Source: Lichina pygmaea (lineage: Eukaryota; Ascomycota; Lichinomycetes; Lichinales; Lichinaceae). Taken from it: a stretch of DNA of 64,000 nucleotides. Under the pieces are notes generated by a model that saw nothing but the letters and a program-made list of their open reading frames with translations, was not told the origin of the DNA and did no database searches. Both the position numbers and the translations under genes were made by a program. Positions 11,687 to 22,368 of the stretch are shown piece by piece. The stretch is taken from contig OY730172.1 of assembly GCA_963422465.1 (NCBI GenBank), positions 4,464,001-4,528,000 of the forward strand, written 5' to 3'. Within the stretch, counting starts at the first letter, position 1, and each line of letters begins with the position of its first letter.

Positions 11687-12767
11687 GCTCTACCAAGTCA
11701 ACTGTTTGTTTTAACAAATAGCTACATGCACAAATTTCCTTAGCTACTGCATATTCCACAAGATTTTCCCTAGTCTCTCCCAAGCTCCAGTTTTTATTCC
11801 TCCAAAGGTTTTCTGGAGAAACAAACATGTACCTAGAAGTTCTGCATGGCTCTACAGCTAAATCAGTGTAAGAATAAAATAAATAAATAAAATCACCCAC
11901 GAACTGACAGCCAGACAGAGTGAGCAAACTAAGTTCTGGAGACTTATTTGCGGCATTACATCAACCAGACCCACAGCAATTGGGTACAGTTATTACTGGT
12001 GGCACAGCTGGCAATCAACCAGCACAGATCAGACTCAACAAAGGAATCACTATTCTTTGCCAATTTTGGACAACATGCGAACATCGGAATACCAAGCAGA
12101 GCTTCACCAAACGCAGAGAAAGCACTCCAACATGACAAGCTCCTATAACAAACACACATGATGATGAGGCACTACCTTCAAGAGACCTTGAAAAAAATAC
12201 AGTGTCAAATAGACAAAAAATCAAAAATGGTACCTCAGCTAAAGAAGGGGGATAAAGTCTACCTCCTCACAAAAAATTGGAAAACAAAAAAGCCAAAGAC
12301 AAAGAAACTTGATAATATCAAGGTCAGACTATTTTCAGTCGAAGAGAAAACAGGACCAGTCAACATCAAGATACGACTACCAAGGGATGCCAGAGTCCAT
12401 CCAAACTTTCATATATTGATGATTGAACCAGCTGACCAGAGCACACCCTTGCAGGAAACATTTCATTATCAACCCAAAGAAGAACAAGAGTTTGAAATTA
12501 AACAGATCCTGGCTAGGAAAAGTCAGCAATACCTTGTCAAGTAGAAAGGATACCCAGACTCGGAGAATACCTGGGAACTACTCAAGAACCTCGCGAACTG
12601 CCAGCTTCTTCTGTGACAGTTTTGGCAGGAGCAGGACTGAACAGCTCAGCCTGCAGAAAGGATATGTCAATGACTGATCAAGTCAAATCCTCACCATCCA
12701 ACTCCATCTCTTTCACCAGACACTGAAGCTTCTGCCTTGCACAGACCTTGGCGTCTTCCAACACCTT

Positions 12768-13040
12768 TCACTTCTGAGACAGACAAACTTGCACCACAGC
12801 AAGTTGTTTGAAGACTGTGTCATGTGTTGCCTCTTCAGCAGCCACATCCTCATGAAGGTTGTCCTGGGATATGTTCAGAGATTCCCAGGACACAGAGACA
12901 CAAGACCTCCTACACTGAGTGCACACAGTACATTTCAACTTATCGTCTTCCCCCAGTATCTGGAAGCACGGACGACCACAGAGAACACAAAAGTCGCAGA
13001 GCTCGCACGTGACTTTGGAGACAGGACCAAGTTTCATCAA
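12768..13040 (-). CDS. Antisense Zn2Cys6-type protein frame of element D
   Basis: A 90-residue frame on the strand opposite to the element's own genes, lying between chromodomain and 3' LTR. Residues 15-47 carry C-x2-C-x6-C-x11-C-x2-C-x6-C (Cys 15, 18, 25, 37, 40, 47), which fits the fungal Zn2Cys6 binuclear cluster consensus. An acidic helical tail follows. The start region (GPVSKVTCELC) resembles the family G antisense frame (GKVSKVSCSAC). Elements C and E have related sequence at the same place. A role as a DNA-binding regulator is inferred from the motif alone. Confidence 0.6.
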   Translation of the reverse strand: MMKLGPVSKVTCELCDFCVLCGRPCFQILGEDDKLKCTVCTQCRRSCVSVSWESLNISQDNLHEDVAAEEATHDTVFKQLAVVQVCLSQK

Positions 13041-13067
13041 GATGATGAAAGATGGAGAGGAGGATAG

Positions 13068-13492
13068 TGTTACAACCCAGGAGGAACACAGTCTTTATAC
13101 TCACAGAAAGCAGCAGACAGGATACTGGACAGAAGTACCAGGCTGCATAACACGGGAAGCAGTCACGTGACTGGCGAGACCAACCAGGGGTTGCTCACCG
13201 CAGTATGCATATGTGTGAGCAAAGTGAGCAGAGCTCACAGACTGGGCACTATATAGTCTGGTGATAGTTCCCTTATGGAACAATTGTCTTCAACTTATGT
13301 TGTGATCCAGACAACTAGATCTACTTCAATACAATCCTTTTGTACGAAGCCATTGATCAGGTGTCATCATCACCATGTTCCACCAAACCCCTTCACACTT
13401 CTTGACACTCCTCTCCTGCAAGAACCAACCTGCCTTCCACATCTTGCCCTAATCCTATACTCGGATAGGACAGTACGGTACAGACCGCAACA
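13068..13492 (+). repeat. 3' LTR of element D
   Basis: A 425-bp LTR with TGTTAC...GCAACA ends. Its 3' half is close to the C and E LTRs, and includes ACTATATAG and TTGTCTTCAAC. Its 5' half (U3) is different and lacks the 42-bp tandem units seen in E. Confidence 0.85.
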
Positions 13493-14289
13493 TCCTGTCA
13501 CTGTCCTATCAAACTGGAGATCTTGTTTGGCTGAATACCAAGAACATCAGGACACACCACCTATGCAAAAAGCTTGACAACAAGTGGATTGGACTATTCA
13601 AGGTGTTGAAGACAGTCGGAAGCTGTGCCTGCTATCTGGAGCTTCCACACACTCTCAAGATCCACCCTGTCTTTCACGTTTCCCTTCTACGTCTGACACC
13701 TGCTAATCCTATCCCTGGCCAATCAAATAAACACCCTGGCCCTGTCATTGGTCAAGACACAGATGAAGAGTTCCAGGTTGAAGAAATCCTTGACTCCAAG
13801 CCAGCAACATCTTGACAGAAGTTCAAGTACCTGGTCAAATAGTCTGGATGGCCAATTGAAGATGCCACTGAAGAGTCTATTGAGCATCTTGACAACACCA
13901 AAGACACCATCTACAACTTCCATGAGAAATACTCAAGGAAACCACAGCCACGGAACTACGCTCACAAGCAGCCTGAGGCTCACAGGAGTTTGCCATGTGA
14001 AGGAGGGGGGTAATGTCACAGTTCTGGCCTTGTTGCATATCTGGCACAAGTCACGCACCTTGCTGGGAAGTTCCATCTGCACTGTTGCCTGTTTGCTCTG
14101 CTATTGCCTGATCCCCTGCCTATAAGAACTTCTCCTGCTCCCCCAGCTTCTTCTCTTCTTTTCTTTTTTTTTCTTCCTTCCTTGTCTTTTGTCTTGTACA
14201 TCAATCCAAGTCTCAAGTCTCAAGCCAAGTCAGGTCAAGGTTACTGAATCAGTTAGGCTTGAGTTCTGCTCTGCTATTGCCTTGTCACA
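13493..14289 (+). mobile_element. Ty3/Gypsy element A' (family A), 3' end only
   Basis: End of integrase (LSYQTGDLVWLNTKN-like), chromodomain (about 13740-13930) and 3' LTR (14014-14289). This element is inserted in the 5' LTR of element C: the bases right after it (GAAAG at 14290) continue that LTR at the position equivalent to 20150. Its left part is missing, lost in the same rearrangement that removed the left part of element D. There is no room for an antisense frame between chromodomain and LTR, unlike families B and G. Confidence 0.85.
14014..14289 (+). repeat. 3' LTR of element A'
   Basis: A 276-bp family A LTR, TGTCAC...GTCACA, very similar to those of A and F. Confidence 0.9.
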
Positions 14290-14752
14290 GAAAGAGACCA
14301 CTGTGGAGTCAAGTGACCAACCAACAGGGAGTCACGTGACTGTTGAGACAAACACAGGTGGCTTGACACAGCATGCATGAAGCATCAAGACAATCTCACC
14401 AGTCTTGATGCAGGATGCATGAAATATCAAGACAATCTCACCTGTCTTGATGCAGTGTGCATAACATGGCGAGACTGTCAAGACAATCTTGATTGTCTTG
14501 ACAGACCAGCACTATATAGTCTGGTGATAGTTCTCTTATAGAACAATCATCTTCAACTCATGTTGTGATCCAGACAACTAGATCTACTTTAATACAATCT
14601 TGTACAAAGCCACTGATCAGGTGTCATCACCACCACATTCCACCAAACCCCTTCACACTCCTTGACACTCCTCTCCTGTGAGAACCAACCTGCTTTCCAT
14701 ATCTTGCCCTAATCCTATACTCAGATAGGACAGTACAGTACAGACCACAACA
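14290..14752 (+). repeat. Remainder of the 5' LTR of element C
   Basis: Matches the 3' LTR from 20150 on without the SINE. It carries TATA-like ACTATATAG, about two 'agacaatctcacc' repeat units and the GCAACA-type end (here CACAACA). Gag starts shortly after, at 14771. Confidence 0.88.
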
Positions 14753-14754
14753 CT

Positions 14755-14762
14755 TTGAAGAC
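14755..14762 (+). other. Presumed self-primer site of element C
   Basis: TTGAAGAC, three bases after the 5' LTR, is the complement of GTCTTCAA at 20863-20870 in the 3' LTR. That LTR site lies about 35 bp downstream of its TATA-like box, once the SINE is discounted. Confidence 0.5.
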
Positions 14763-14770
14763 CCTCAAGG

Positions 14771-16270
14771 ATGAGTACCTCAGGAGTAACCAATCCCAGA
14801 TTCCCAGATGGAAAAATTAGTGTTGCCAAGCCAGACCTGTTCTACAGCGAAAGAAACAAGGTTGATGACTGGCTCATGCAACTCCAAGTCTACTTTCAAT
14901 TCCAACCAGAGATGAAGCTGCCTAAGGAAAAGTGGCCCCTCTTCACAACCACTTACATGAGAGGTAATGCTCATCAATGGATCAAGCCCTACGTCAACAG
15001 ACATCTCTCAGGAAACAGAGACCACAACAGCAGAACAGAATAGATGATGAAATAGACGTGATTCAAGGACAAAATAAAAAGAATTCTTGGACTATCTAAC
15101 AAAGACAAAGTGGCTATACAAATGATCCAGCACATCAAACAATAACACTCAGCTGCAGAGTACACCACGTAGTTCAAACAATACTCAGTACTGACTGACT
15201 GGGATGATAACACCCTGATGGTCATGTACTGACGTGGACTCAAGGAAAATGTGAAGGATGAAATCACCTTTGACAGATGAGTGGTTGACACACTGGACAA
15301 GCTCATCACACAAGCAATCAACATTGACAACAAGCTATTCAAGCGAGTGATGGAGAAACACCACAACAGAGGATACAGCCACCCCACATAGCATATGAGT
15401 AACCACTACAAGCCACCTAACAAGACACCACCACATAACCCATATGGCTATACACCCATGGAACTGGATGCAGTCCACCACAGGGGAAGGTTCACAAAGG
15501 GAAAGAACACCAAAAAGAGGAAAGCACTGAAGTGCTATGCCTGTGGCAAGCTAGACCACATGGTGAAAGACTGTTGTTCAAAGAACAAGGTGCACTGACA
15601 GCAACTTAATACACTTGACGGAGACTGGAATGTCATCAAGCTGGAGAACCCACCAGGAGAGGCTTAGCTATCTCTTGAACAATAGGACAACTATGATCAG
15701 ACATTGGAAGCAGCCCACCAACTGGCAACATCAGAAGGCAAGAACCTACCAGAACAGACAGGTCAGGACAAGGGACAGGAGCTCTTAACCACCTCTGATG
15801 GGGACTGAGACAAACCTGTGTCTATCAAAGAAGAAATACCACAAGAAAGCTATGCTTACAGTATAGACCCACAAAACCTACAGTATGGTGAACTACAGTG
15901 GAGGTTTTGCACAAAGCACTACTACACCTACCACGAACAACTACGAAGGTACAGAGAACATTCACCCTACCACACCACCTGCCACAAGTATTGGGTCAAT
16001 TGCAAGAAGGATGTGTGTGAGATCCATCTTTGGGACAAACACCAACACACTGTATTCCCCGGGCACACACATGATTGGCACGAACACCTCATGTTCCTAC
16101 AGCAAGACAATAACCACAACTGCTACATCAACAATTGGCAGTACTGCCTCAAACCCAGATGCAACAAGCATCAGCAAGACAAATTCATGAACAGATTCCT
16201 CAGAACTGATGGGAATAGCTGGACCCATTATCCAGTCAGTGGAAAAACACTTCAATCAGGAAAAGACTGA
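14771..16270 (+). pseudogene. Element C Gag region with zinc knuckle and W-C-C-H module
   Basis: Retrotransposon capsid region. The N-terminal Gag (MSTSGVTNPRFPDGK start) is followed by a CCHC knuckle (CYACGKLDHMVKDC, about 15535-15580). After a spacer (about 15970-16190) comes a Cys/His-rich module with two W-x2-C-x4-C-x2-H repeats (WVNCKKDVCEIH and WQYCLKPRCNKH), also present in elements E, G and G'. It is broken. Confidence 0.8.
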
Positions 16271-16369
16271 ACTCCCTTGTCAAGGGGTGATATCAGGAGC
16301 CCAACAACATGACCCCTAGCAACACAAAGCACCTGTGATTGCCTGTGTCACTACACGCCAACACGCCAG

Positions 16370-19300
16370 TACAGATATACATGCTTGTTGACTCTGGAGC
16401 CAGTGGAAACTATATTTCAAGATAACTTTACAACACCCTCAGCACTGGAAGAAGACGCAAGTGGCAGCTCTATCAGCTTGTGATAGCAAATAGACAGACA
16501 GAGCTAGTCTGCCATAAGACACAGCCAATGGAAATAGTTACTGGACACTATGCTGAAAGGATCCACCTTGATATTGTCAAGTTGGCCACTCAGAATATCT
16601 ATTTAGGGATGCCTTGGCTAAAGAAGCACAACCCAGTTGTTAACTGGAGGATAGGAGTACTCATGTTTAGAAACTGCACTAATAACACAGCTCAGACCTG
16701 TTACCAGCCGCAGAAGGTGTGGACAGATGAGGGAAGAAGTCCTCAGTGGAACCTCACCAACAGAAAGGACAACTCTCAAGAGAAGAGGTCTGTCTTGACA
16801 GGCACACCCCAGAACCAGGTGGCCAAACAGTCAGAGATGAAGAGAGAAGAAGTTGTTAACCTTCTGGAGATCTCTGAAGAGTACTGACCTGGGTATGATA
16901 ACTTCTTTCAGGAAGAGACAACAACAGCAGTGTTGCCTAAGCACCAATCTTGGGATCATAAGATCAAGTTGCAACCAGGGACAGAGCCAGGATTTGGACC
17001 AATTTACCAGTTATCAGAGAAAGAGCTCCAAGTACTTCACGAGTACCTGGAGGAAAACCTGAAAAAGGGTTTCATTCAAGAATCTCAATCGCCAGCAGAA
17101 TACCCAATACTATTTACACCAAAGAAAGACAGAAGTCTTCGACTTTGTGTGGATTACAGAAAACTCAACAACATTACCATCAAAAACTGATATCTGTTGC
17201 CAAATGTGAACAAATTGTGAGACAGGATTAGCTAAGCTATAATCTTTACTAAGCTGGACTTGAAAGGAGTATACAACCTGATACGTATGAAAAAGGGAGA
17301 AGAATGGAAGACAGCCTTCAGAACCTGATATAGACACTACAAGTATCTGGTTATGCTATTCAGACTCACGAACACACCAGCAATATGTCAAGCATTGATC
17401 AACAACATCATCAGAGCACACCTGGACCAAACAGCTATTGCCTACTTGGACAACATTCTTGTCTACTCAAACATGCAACAGGAACATACCAAACATGTGA
17501 AGGATGTTCTACGATGTCTACAAGAGGTAGGGCTCAAGCTCAACCTAAAGAAATACAAGTTCAATAAACCGGAAGTTAAATTCCTTAGATACATCATAGG
17601 AATTGAAGGAATCAAGATCAACCCTGAGAAAATCAAAGTGATTCAACAATAGCCAACACTGACATCAGTTAAGAAAGTACAAGCCTTCCTAGGATTTGCC
17701 AACTTCAACCAACAGTTTATTAAGAACTACTCACAGATAGCAACACCACTGACAGAACTCACAAAGAAGAACATGGAGTACTGGTGGACAGAGAGATAAC
17801 AAAAAGTATTCCAACAGCTCAAGAACACTTGTGCCAAGGAACTAGTTCTCCTCAACTTCAAGGTAGGCCAACCAACACAAATCAAAACAGACACTTCAGA
17901 CCAAGCAGTGGGAGCATGTTTATGCCAACAGGCAGATGACAAGTGGCACCCAGTTGCCTACTACTCACGCAAAATGACACAAGCAGAACAGAACTATGAT
18001 ATCCACGACAAAGAGCTACTGGCAGTTGTCAACACACTCGAACACTGGAGAGTGTAGGTGGAAAGCAGTTCTGAACTCACCATTCTCACAGACCACAAGA
18101 ATCTGACAATATTCACAACAACCAAGAAGCTGAACAGACAACAAGTCAGATAGACTGAACTCCTAGGGCAACACAAGTTCAAGATCTTGTACACCCCCGG
18201 ACAGGACAATAGGAGAGTAGATGCACTAAGCCAACAAAAAGACCACATGGAAGATGATGAACACCAAGGAACAATCTTACAGCAGGACCAGTGAGGAAAC
18301 CTGGTACCTTGACCACAGATCAACAAGCTCACAGCAGAAGACACTGAAGAATTAATAAGGAACTACCACAACAACCCAGCACATAGTCACCCAGGAATCA
18401 CCAAAACCACAGACCTTATCCAACAGGCAGAGAACAATGTTATCAATCTCTGACAACATGTCACAAGCTACATCAACAAATGTCTACTATGCCAGAAAAA
18501 CAAGCATGGAAGACACAAGCTATATGGAGAAGGACACCTGAACACAATACCGAGAGGCCTGTGGGAAGATGTGTTAATAGACTTCATCACTAAACTACTC
18601 AAGTCCAAAGACCTGATCACAGGAATCACCTACAACTTGATTATGGTGATAGTGGACAGATTCACAAAATATCTAATAACAGTACTATTCAAGGAGACCC
18701 ACACAGCAGAACAATTAGGACACCTCCTACTGGACAGATTGGTCAGAGACCACGGAGTTCCACTCACAATTATTACAGACTGAGACAAACTCTTCACGTC
18801 CAACTACTGGAAGACAATTAGTGCAGCCATAGGAACAAAACCCAAAATGTCTACAGCCTATCACCCACAAACTGATGGCCAGACAGAGCAAGCAAACCAA
18901 GTCCTGGAGACTTATTTGCGGCATTACATCAACCAGACCCACAGCAATTAGGTACAGTTATTACCAGTGGCACAGCTGGCAATTAACCAGCACAGATCAG
19001 ACTCAACAAAGGAATCACTATTCTTTGCCAATTTTGAACAACATGCGAACATCAGAATACCAAGCAGAGCTTCACCAAACATGGAGAAAGCACTCCAACA
19101 TGACAAGCTCCTACAACAAACACACATGATAATGAGGCACTACCTTCAAGAGACCTCAGAAAAAATAGTGTCAAATAGACAAAAAATTGAAAATAGTACC
19201 TCAGCTAAAGAAGGGGGATAAAGTCTACCTTGTCACAAAAAATTGGAAGGTCAAGAGACCAAGAACAAAGAAACTGGACTATGTTAAGGTCAGACTATTT

Positions 19301-19600
19301 TCAGTCAAAGAGAGAACTAGACCAGTCAACATCAGACTACAACTACTGAGAGATGCTCAGATACACCCAAACTTTCATACCTCAATGATTGAACTGGTAG
19401 ACCCAGAGACACTCTTACAGGAAGTATTTTATTATCAACCAGAGGAAGAACAGGAATTCAAGGTTGAACAAATCCTGAAGAAGAAAGGTCAGTGATACCT
19501 TGTCAAGTGGAAAGATTACCCAGACTTGAAAAATACCTGGGAACTACTCAAGAACCTCGCAAACTGCCAGCTTCTTCTGCGACAGTTCCAACAGGAGCAG
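16370..19600 (+). pseudogene. Element C Pol region: protease, RT, RNase H, integrase, chromodomain
   Basis: In order: aspartic protease (VDSGASGNY, about 16380), reverse transcriptase (about 16930-17640), RNase H (about 17860-18230), integrase (about 18350-19100) and C-terminal chromodomain (about 19430-19590, VEQIL...YLVKWKDYP). Domain order RT-RH-IN with a chromodomain identifies a chromovirus-type Ty3/Gypsy. It has many breaks and is an old copy. Confidence 0.85.
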
Positions 19601-20085
19601 GACTGAAAAGCTCAGCCTGCAGTGTGGACGTATCAATGACTGTCACCGACAAGTTCTCACCATCCACCTCTATCTCAGCAACAAGGCATTGGAGCTTCTT
19701 CTTCGCCTGACCCTTGGCCCCTTCAAGAACCTTCCACTTCTGGGATACACAAGCCTGCAGCTTGGTAAGCTACTCAACAAGAGCATCCTGCTTGGCTTCA
19801 TCAGCAGCCAGATCATCATGAAGGTTATCCCAGGTCATGTTCAGCAACTCCCAAGAAAGCAACACACAGGACTTCCCATGACAAGTGCATTCAGCACACT
19901 TCAATTTATCGTTGTTGTCAGACATTTGGAAACAGGGCTTGTGATTCAAAGCACAGAAGTCACACAGAGCAAGTGACAGGAAGTTACAATCACAAATCTG
20001 GACTGCCAGCTGCTTTCAGTAAACAGAGGCATGTGATTTTGCAGACATACTCAAGAATTCATCAAGACAATGAATGAAAGGGAGG
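19590..20085 (-). pseudogene. Antisense Zn2Cys6-type frame region of element C
   Basis: On the strand opposite to Pol, this stretch encodes sequence clearly homologous to the antisense frames of D and E (CDFC...KCAEC...SC pattern). It sits at the same place, between chromodomain and 3' LTR. It is broken. Confidence 0.5.
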
Positions 20086-20092
20086 AAGGTAG

Positions 20093-21066
20093 TGTTACAA
20101 TCCCTGGAAAGGGAAGCCACTCATTTATAGGCATCAGGCCTTGGGCCAGGAAAGAGACCACTGTGGAGTCAAGTGACCAACCAACAGGGAGTCACGTGAC
20201 TGTTGAGACAAACACAGGTGGCTTGACGCAGCATGCATGAAGCATCAAGACAATCTCACCAGTCTTGATGCAGAATACATGAAGCATCAAGACAATCTCA
20301 CCTGTCTTGATGCAGCGTGCATGACATGGCGAGACTGTCAAGACAATCTTGATTGTCTTGACAGACCAGCACTATATAGTCTGGTGATTTTTGATTTTTT
20401 TTTTGATTTGATTCTTACACTGATTTGGCTGTTAAGCTATGCAGAACTTCTTGAAGAATTTTTGTCTCTGGTAGACTTGACTCGGGGACCTCACACATTT
20501 ACTGTACACCCTGTAGTTTGTAGTGTACGTACTGTGGGAAAACCCCAAACTCTGTAGGGGAAATAGGAAAACCACAGTAATGAGAGTTTTGTGGATCTTG
20601 ACAGATATTGAGTGAGCTATTTCTTGGGGGTTTTCATACATCTTGCGAGGAGTACATCTTAGACAAGTTCTATAAATCTTGGGGGTTTTTGTGGCAGAAT
20701 GTGGGGTGGGTCAGATTTGAACTGACGACTAGTTTAGTCAGGTTCTCCAGACCTGACACCACTAGTTCCAGGTCATGGGTGCCATGTAGTGGGAAACTCT
20801 CACCAGCTTCCTGCTACACTATGCCGCCTCTAGTCCAGCGATAGTTCCCTTATAGAACAATCGTCTTCAACTCATGTTGTGATCCAGACAACTAGATCTA
20901 CTTCAATACAATCTTGTACAAAGCCACTGATCAGGTGTCATCACCACCACGTTCCACCAAACCCCTTCACACTCCTTGACACTCCTCTCCTGCGAGAACC
21001 AACCCGCCTTCCGCATCTCACCCTAATCCTATACTCGGATAGGACAGTACGGTACAGACCGCAACA
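20093..21066 (+). repeat. 3' LTR of element C, split by a SINE
   Basis: TGTTAC...GCAACA. About 520 bp of LTR sequence surrounds the SINE at 20388-20831. The right end abuts LINE L1 through the ATGAG target duplication. Confidence 0.88.
20388..20831 (-). mobile_element. SINE copy 1, tRNA-headed with LINE-derived tail
   Basis: About 440 bp inserted in the 3' LTR of element C, flanked by AGTCTGGTGA / AGTCCAGCGA (20378 / 20832). In its own orientation it starts with a tRNA-like A-box region (GCATAGTGTAGCAGGAAGC) and has a B-box-like GTTCAAATC about 100 bp on. It ends in GTTCTGCATAGC...AATCAGTGTAAGAATC and an A-rich tail. The last 50 bp or so match the 3' end of LINE L3. Copy 2 is at 21908-22342. 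Confidence 0.85.
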
Positions 21067-21500
21067 ATGAGCTGGGCTGGTGTTCTGTTTGCTAGCTGGC
21101 CAGTCTGAGTTCCAGGTCTGATAGTGATTTCACTGTGGATTCTGGTTGGAACAGGGATTTCCTGTCCTACTATTTTCTGAACTGCCTGGGCATATATTGG
21201 CTTGGTGCTTTGTTTTTGGACTTGTTTCTTAATACTGTCTAGTCTCTCAAGTATCTTCTGGAGACTCTGGGAGTTAGATGAGTGAGTGGGAATATCTTTG
21301 TCCAGAGCTTCTACTACTTTGGACAGAATACTATCCTATGCTTTTTTGATGTGTTGGGGAGCTTTTGTGTGGATAAGCTATTCTTCCACTAGCTGTGGAG
21401 GTGTCAGCTCTTTCTCTTCTTCTTTTTCTTGAGTCTGGGATTAGTCTGTCAGGGAGCTGGCCACTGGGGGTTACTGGAAGCTTGGAGAAGACTGGTTTTC
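21067..21500 (-). pseudogene. LINE L1 piece: N-terminal half of ORF1
   Basis: Reverse match to L3 about 7090-7510, between elements C and E. It carries both in-frame TAGs also seen in L3 (7194 and 7236). The left edge duplicates ATGAG with 4209, the right edge TTTTC with 36816. Confidence 0.88.
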
Positions 21501-21907
21501 TGTTGCAGTCTGTACTGTGCTGTCCTAACCAAGTATAGGATTAAGGGTGAGATGTGGAAGGCAGGTTGGTTCTCGCAGGAGAGGAGTGTCAAGGAGTGCG
21601 AAGGGGTTTGGTGGAATGTGGTGGTGGTGACACCTGATCAATGGCTTCATACAAAAGGATTGTATTGAAGTAGATCTAGTTGTCTGGATCACAACATGAG
21701 TTGAAGACAATTGTTCTATAAGGGAACTATCACTGGACTATATTTTATTTATTTTTTTATTTATTTGATTCTTACACTGGTAGTAGCTTTACAGCCATGC
21801 AGATCTTCTAGCTAATAGTGAACTCCTTCAGAAAACCTTTGAAGAGATAAAAACTGAAGGCAGGGTGTGACTAGGGAATGTAACAAAAGGAATCTTGAAG
21901 TTTCTGG

Positions 21908-22342
21908 TTTTTTTTTGATTTGATTCTTACACTGATTTGGCTGTTAAGCTATGCAGAACTTCTTGAAGGATTTTTGTCTCTGGTAGACTTGACTCGGGGA
22001 CCTCACGCATTTACTGTACACCCTGTAGTTTGTAGTGTATGTACTGTGGGAAAACCCCAAACCCCGTAGGGGAAATAGGAAAACCACAGTAATGAGGGTT
22101 TTGTGGATCTTGACGGATATTGGGTGAGCTATTTCTTGGGGGTTTTCATACATCTTGCGAGGAGTACATCTTAGACAAGTTCTATGAATCTTGGGGGTTT
22201 TTGTGGCAGAATGTGGGGTGGGTCAGATTCAAACTGACAACTAGTTTAGTCAGGTTCTCCAGGCCTGACACCACTAGTTCCGGGTCATGGGTGCCACGTA
22301 GTGGGAAACTCTCACCAGCTTCCCGCTACACCATGCCGCCCC
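21908..22342 (-). mobile_element. SINE copy 2, tRNA-headed with LINE-derived tail
   Basis: 435 bp inserted in the L4 3' UTR with 12-bp duplications TGAAGTTTCTGG (21896-21907 / 22343-22354). In its own orientation it begins GGCGGCATGGTGTAGCGGGA (22321-22340, A-box-like) and has a B-box-like GTTTGAATC (about 22224-22232). The A-to-B distance, about 100 nt, is longer than in a tRNA gene. The tail (21908-21964) is the LINE 3' end. It is close to copy 1. Confidence 0.88.
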
Positions 22343-22368
22343 TGAAGTTTCTGGTAAGAGAAGAGAAT

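Larger units (their letters stand above)
4263..11891 (+). mobile_element. LINE L3 (Tad-like), near full length, interrupted by LINE L2
   Basis: This non-LTR retrotransposon has a 5' UTR, two reading frames and an A-rich tail (AATAAAATAAATAAATAAA). Probable target duplications are ATCACACAC (4254-4262) and ATCACCCAC (11892-11900), with one mismatch. LINE L2 sits inside its 5' UTR. Removing L2 leaves about 5.5 kb. ORF1 carries zinc knuckles. ORF2 has an APE-type endonuclease, reverse transcriptase and a C-terminal Cys/His motif, with no visible RNase H. This layout fits the Tad/I-like fungal LINEs. Four in-frame stops mean this copy is not currently coding, but it is the best preserved LINE in the window. 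Confidence 0.88.
11892..13492 (+). mobile_element. Ty3/Gypsy element D (family B subtype), 3' part only
   Basis: From integrase onward: integrase tail (11892-12450), chromodomain (about 12480-12600), an antisense Zn2Cys6 frame (12768-13040, minus) and the 3' LTR (13068-13492). Its right edge sits inside family A integrase sequence. The next bases, TCCTG at 13493-13497, are present at the same place in uninterrupted F (about 41540). The left part is missing: the element begins at the LINE L3 junction. It is broken, with few breaks visible in what remains. Confidence 0.82.
4214..21066 (+). mobile_element. Ty3/Gypsy element C (family B), heavily nested
   Basis: Element C is inserted into LINE L1 with flanks ATAAG (4209-4213) and ATGAG (21067-21071). 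Its own sequence is the first 44 bp of the 5' LTR (4214-4257), the rest of that LTR (14290-14752), the internal region (14753-20092) and the 3' LTR (20093-21066, holding a SINE). Between 4258 and 14289 lie LINE L3, LINE L2 and truncated elements D and A'. The internal order is Gag, W-C-C-H module, protease, RT, RNase H, integrase, chromodomain, then an antisense Zn2Cys6 frame. It is an old fossil with many breaks. Without insertions it would be about 6.4 kb. Confidence 0.88.

Noticed and set aside
22221-22342. Possible tRNA gene
   Set aside because: A-box and B-box-like sequences are about 100 nt apart and no cloverleaf can be drawn. The segment repeats at 20710-20831 and is the head of a SINE.
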